A stretch of 7,867 nucleotides of DNA from Chloroflexi bacterium RBG_16_57_11 (GTDB lineage: Bacteria > Chloroflexota > Anaerolineae > Anaerolineales > UBA4823), in the NCBI GenBank assembly GCA_001795165.1, contig MGNS01000099.1, forward strand, positions 14,701-22,567, given 5' to 3'. The notes under the pieces are model-generated. The model saw nothing but the letters and a program-made list of their open reading frames with translations, searched no databases and was not told the DNA's origin. Below are positions 6,835 through 7,867 of this stretch, piece by piece. The position numbers and the translations under genes are program-made. How positions within the stretch are numbered: the stretch's first letter is position 1; each line of letters starts with the position of its first letter.

Positions 6835-6840
6835 GGAGGA
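6835..6840 (+). promoter_or_regulatory. Ribosome binding site of ribY
   Basis: GGAGGA lies three bases before ATG 6844. It decides for this start over the in-frame ATG 6811, which lacks a comparable site and would place eleven extra residues before a clean lipoprotein signal. Confidence 0.75.
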
Positions 6841-6843
6841 TCT

Positions 6844-7842
6844 ATGCTTGTGTGGCGCAAATCTCTTGTGCTGGCCCTGATTATTGCTCTGGCAGCCTGT
6901 GTGGCAGGCCCATCGGCACAACCGGCCGATCAACAATCTGAGAGCCTGACAAAAATCCGCCTCCCGATGGGATACATCCCAAGCGTGCAATACGCGCCCT
7001 TTTACGTGGCGGTGGCAAAAGGGTTTTATAAGGATGCCGGGCTGGAGATCGAATTCGACTACAGTCCCGAGACCGACGGTGTAGCGTTGGTGGGAGCCAA
7101 TGAGCTGCAATTTGCGGTTGTCTCGGGTGAGCAGGTACCCCTGGCCAGGGCGCAACAACTGCCGGTGGTGTATGTCATGGCCTGGTGGCAAGACTACCCG
7201 GTTGCCATCCTGGCGATGAAAGAAACAGGCATCCACACGCCGGCTGACCTGGCAGGTAAGAAAATCGGCTTGCCGGGGTTGTACGGGGCGAATTATGTCG
7301 GATTGCGCGCCTTGTTAGACGTCGCAGGCTTAGAAGAAAAGGACGTGACCCTGGATTCGATTGGTTACAACCAGGTAGAAGCGCTGGTTGCAGGCCAGGA
7401 GGAGGCGGTGATTGTGTACGCCAATAACGAGCCGGTGCAGATGCAGCAGAAAGGGTACGATGTGGATGTCATCCTGGTCAAGGATTATGTCCAATTGGCT
7501 TCTAATGGTCTGATCAGCAACGAAACCACCATTGCCAATAACCCGGACCTGGTTCGGCGGATGGTGCAGGCCACCATGCGCGGCATCGCCTACACCCTGG
7601 CAAACCCGGATGAGGCTTTTGCCATCTGCGCCCGCTACGTCGAAGGTTTGTTACAGGGAGACCAGGTGACCCAGAGAGCCATTTTCGATACCTCGCTCGA
7701 GTTTTGGAAGACCAAACAACTGGGTGTATCAAACCCGGTCGCCTGGGAGAACATGCAGAATGTGCTGCTTGATATGGGCATGCTCACCACCCCATTGGAC
7801 ATAAGCAAAGCATATACCAACGAGTTCGTCGAGAAGAAATAG
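6844..7842 (+). CDS. ribY: Riboflavin-binding lipoprotein of ABC transporter, RibY (NMT1/THI5-like)
   Basis: The 332-residue protein starts with a short basic head (W-R-K), a hydrophobic segment and the lipobox L-A-A-C, so Cys19 should be lipidated and anchor the protein outside the membrane. The mature part is an NMT1/THI5-like periplasmic-binding fold. Visible blocks are the strand-loop GYIPSVQYAPFYVAVAKGFY at 43-62, the start of the first lobe. Also seen are ADLAGKKIGLPGLYGANYVG (134-153), typical of the hinge-proximal region, and a helical C-terminus. Homologs bind thiamine precursors (ThiY), sulfonates or riboflavin (RibY); the FMN riboswitch heading the operon decides for riboflavin. 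The gene lies 50 bp after ribX on the same strand and is probably co-transcribed. The frame is intact and the length is normal for the family. Confidence 0.87.
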   Translation: MLVWRKSLVLALIIALAACVAGPSAQPADQQSESLTKIRLPMGYIPSVQYAPFYVAVAKGFYKDAGLEIEFDYSPETDGVALVGANELQFAVVSGEQVPLARAQQLPVVYVMAWWQDYPVAILAMKETGIHTPADLAGKKIGLPGLYGANYVGLRALLDVAGLEEKDVTLDSIGYNQVEALVAGQEEAVIVYANNEPVQMQQKGYDVDVILVKDYVQLASNGLISNETTIANNPDLVRRMVQATMRGIAYTLANPDEAFAICARYVEGLLQGDQVTQRAIFDTSLEFWKTKQLGVSNPVAWENMQNVLLDMGMLTTPLDISKAYTNEFVEKK

Positions 7843-7844
7843 CG

Positions 7845-7867
7845 GTGATCGAGATAAGGCAGTTGTA
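7845..7867 (+). CDS. Probable ABC transporter ATPase, first codons only
   Basis: A GTG at 7845, two bases after the ribY stop, opens a frame reading (M)IEIRQL to the window edge. This matches the usual first beta strand of ABC ATP-binding subunits, and an energising ATPase is expected after permease and binding protein. Only seven codons are visible, with no Walker motif, so the call rests on position and this short match. Confidence 0.45.

Noticed and set aside
5966..7842. ThiXY-type thiamine-precursor or SsuAC/TauAC-type sulfonate transporter
   Set aside because: The families are homologous and fit by sequence alone, but the upstream element is an FMN riboswitch, not a TPP riboswitch, which points to riboflavin.

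Overview
The window reads as bacterial chromosome, most likely from the phylum Chloroflexota (Anaerolineae or a relative). This placement is inference. It rests on an FMN-riboswitch-controlled RibXY-type riboflavin transporter, a system known from Chloroflexus, and on an L,D-transpeptidase whose active site reads S-Y-G-C-I-I-L instead of S-H-G-C-[VI]-[RN]-L. It also rests on a very large Ig-domain-rich alpha-2-macroglobulin lipoprotein. No tRNA, rRNA, CRISPR array, transposase or phage gene is visible.

The layout is two divergent transcription units separated by about 440 bp of dense regulatory sequence. Leftward (minus strand), a possible promoter at 5564-5592 leads to a membrane-anchored LysM/YkuD L,D-transpeptidase (5523 to 3913). 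After a 73-bp gap comes an alpha-2-macroglobulin-family lipoprotein (3839 to beyond the left edge, 1279 residues visible). Nearly half of the window is therefore one gene that runs off the left edge. Open frames on the plus strand of that region are antisense shadows. Both products are predicted to act outside the cytoplasmic membrane: one cross-links peptidoglycan, and the other resembles a protease-trapping surface protein. The pair recalls the enterobacterial pbpC-yfhM arrangement.

Rightward (plus strand), a promoter with a perfect TATAAT box (5630-5658) precedes a leader of about 300 nt. The leader holds a 5' hairpin flanked by an 8-bp direct repeat, a complete FMN riboswitch aptamer (5702-5863) with an extra hairpin inserted in loop 2, a long stem (5862-5916), and a hairpin (5925-5956) that buries the likely ribX ribosome binding site. 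Next come ribX (ABC permease), ribY (substrate-binding lipoprotein) and, at the right edge, the first codons of what is probably the ABC ATPase. When FMN is plentiful the riboswitch should shut off riboflavin uptake.

The most interesting signal is in the ribX leader. The 5' part of the aptamer (TTCGGGGCA, 5706-5714) is perfectly complementary to 5925-5933. That is the same segment that pairs with TTCGGGG in the ribX ribosome binding site. The aptamer and the ribosome binding site therefore share a sequence and would compete for one partner, which suggests a complete translational switch.
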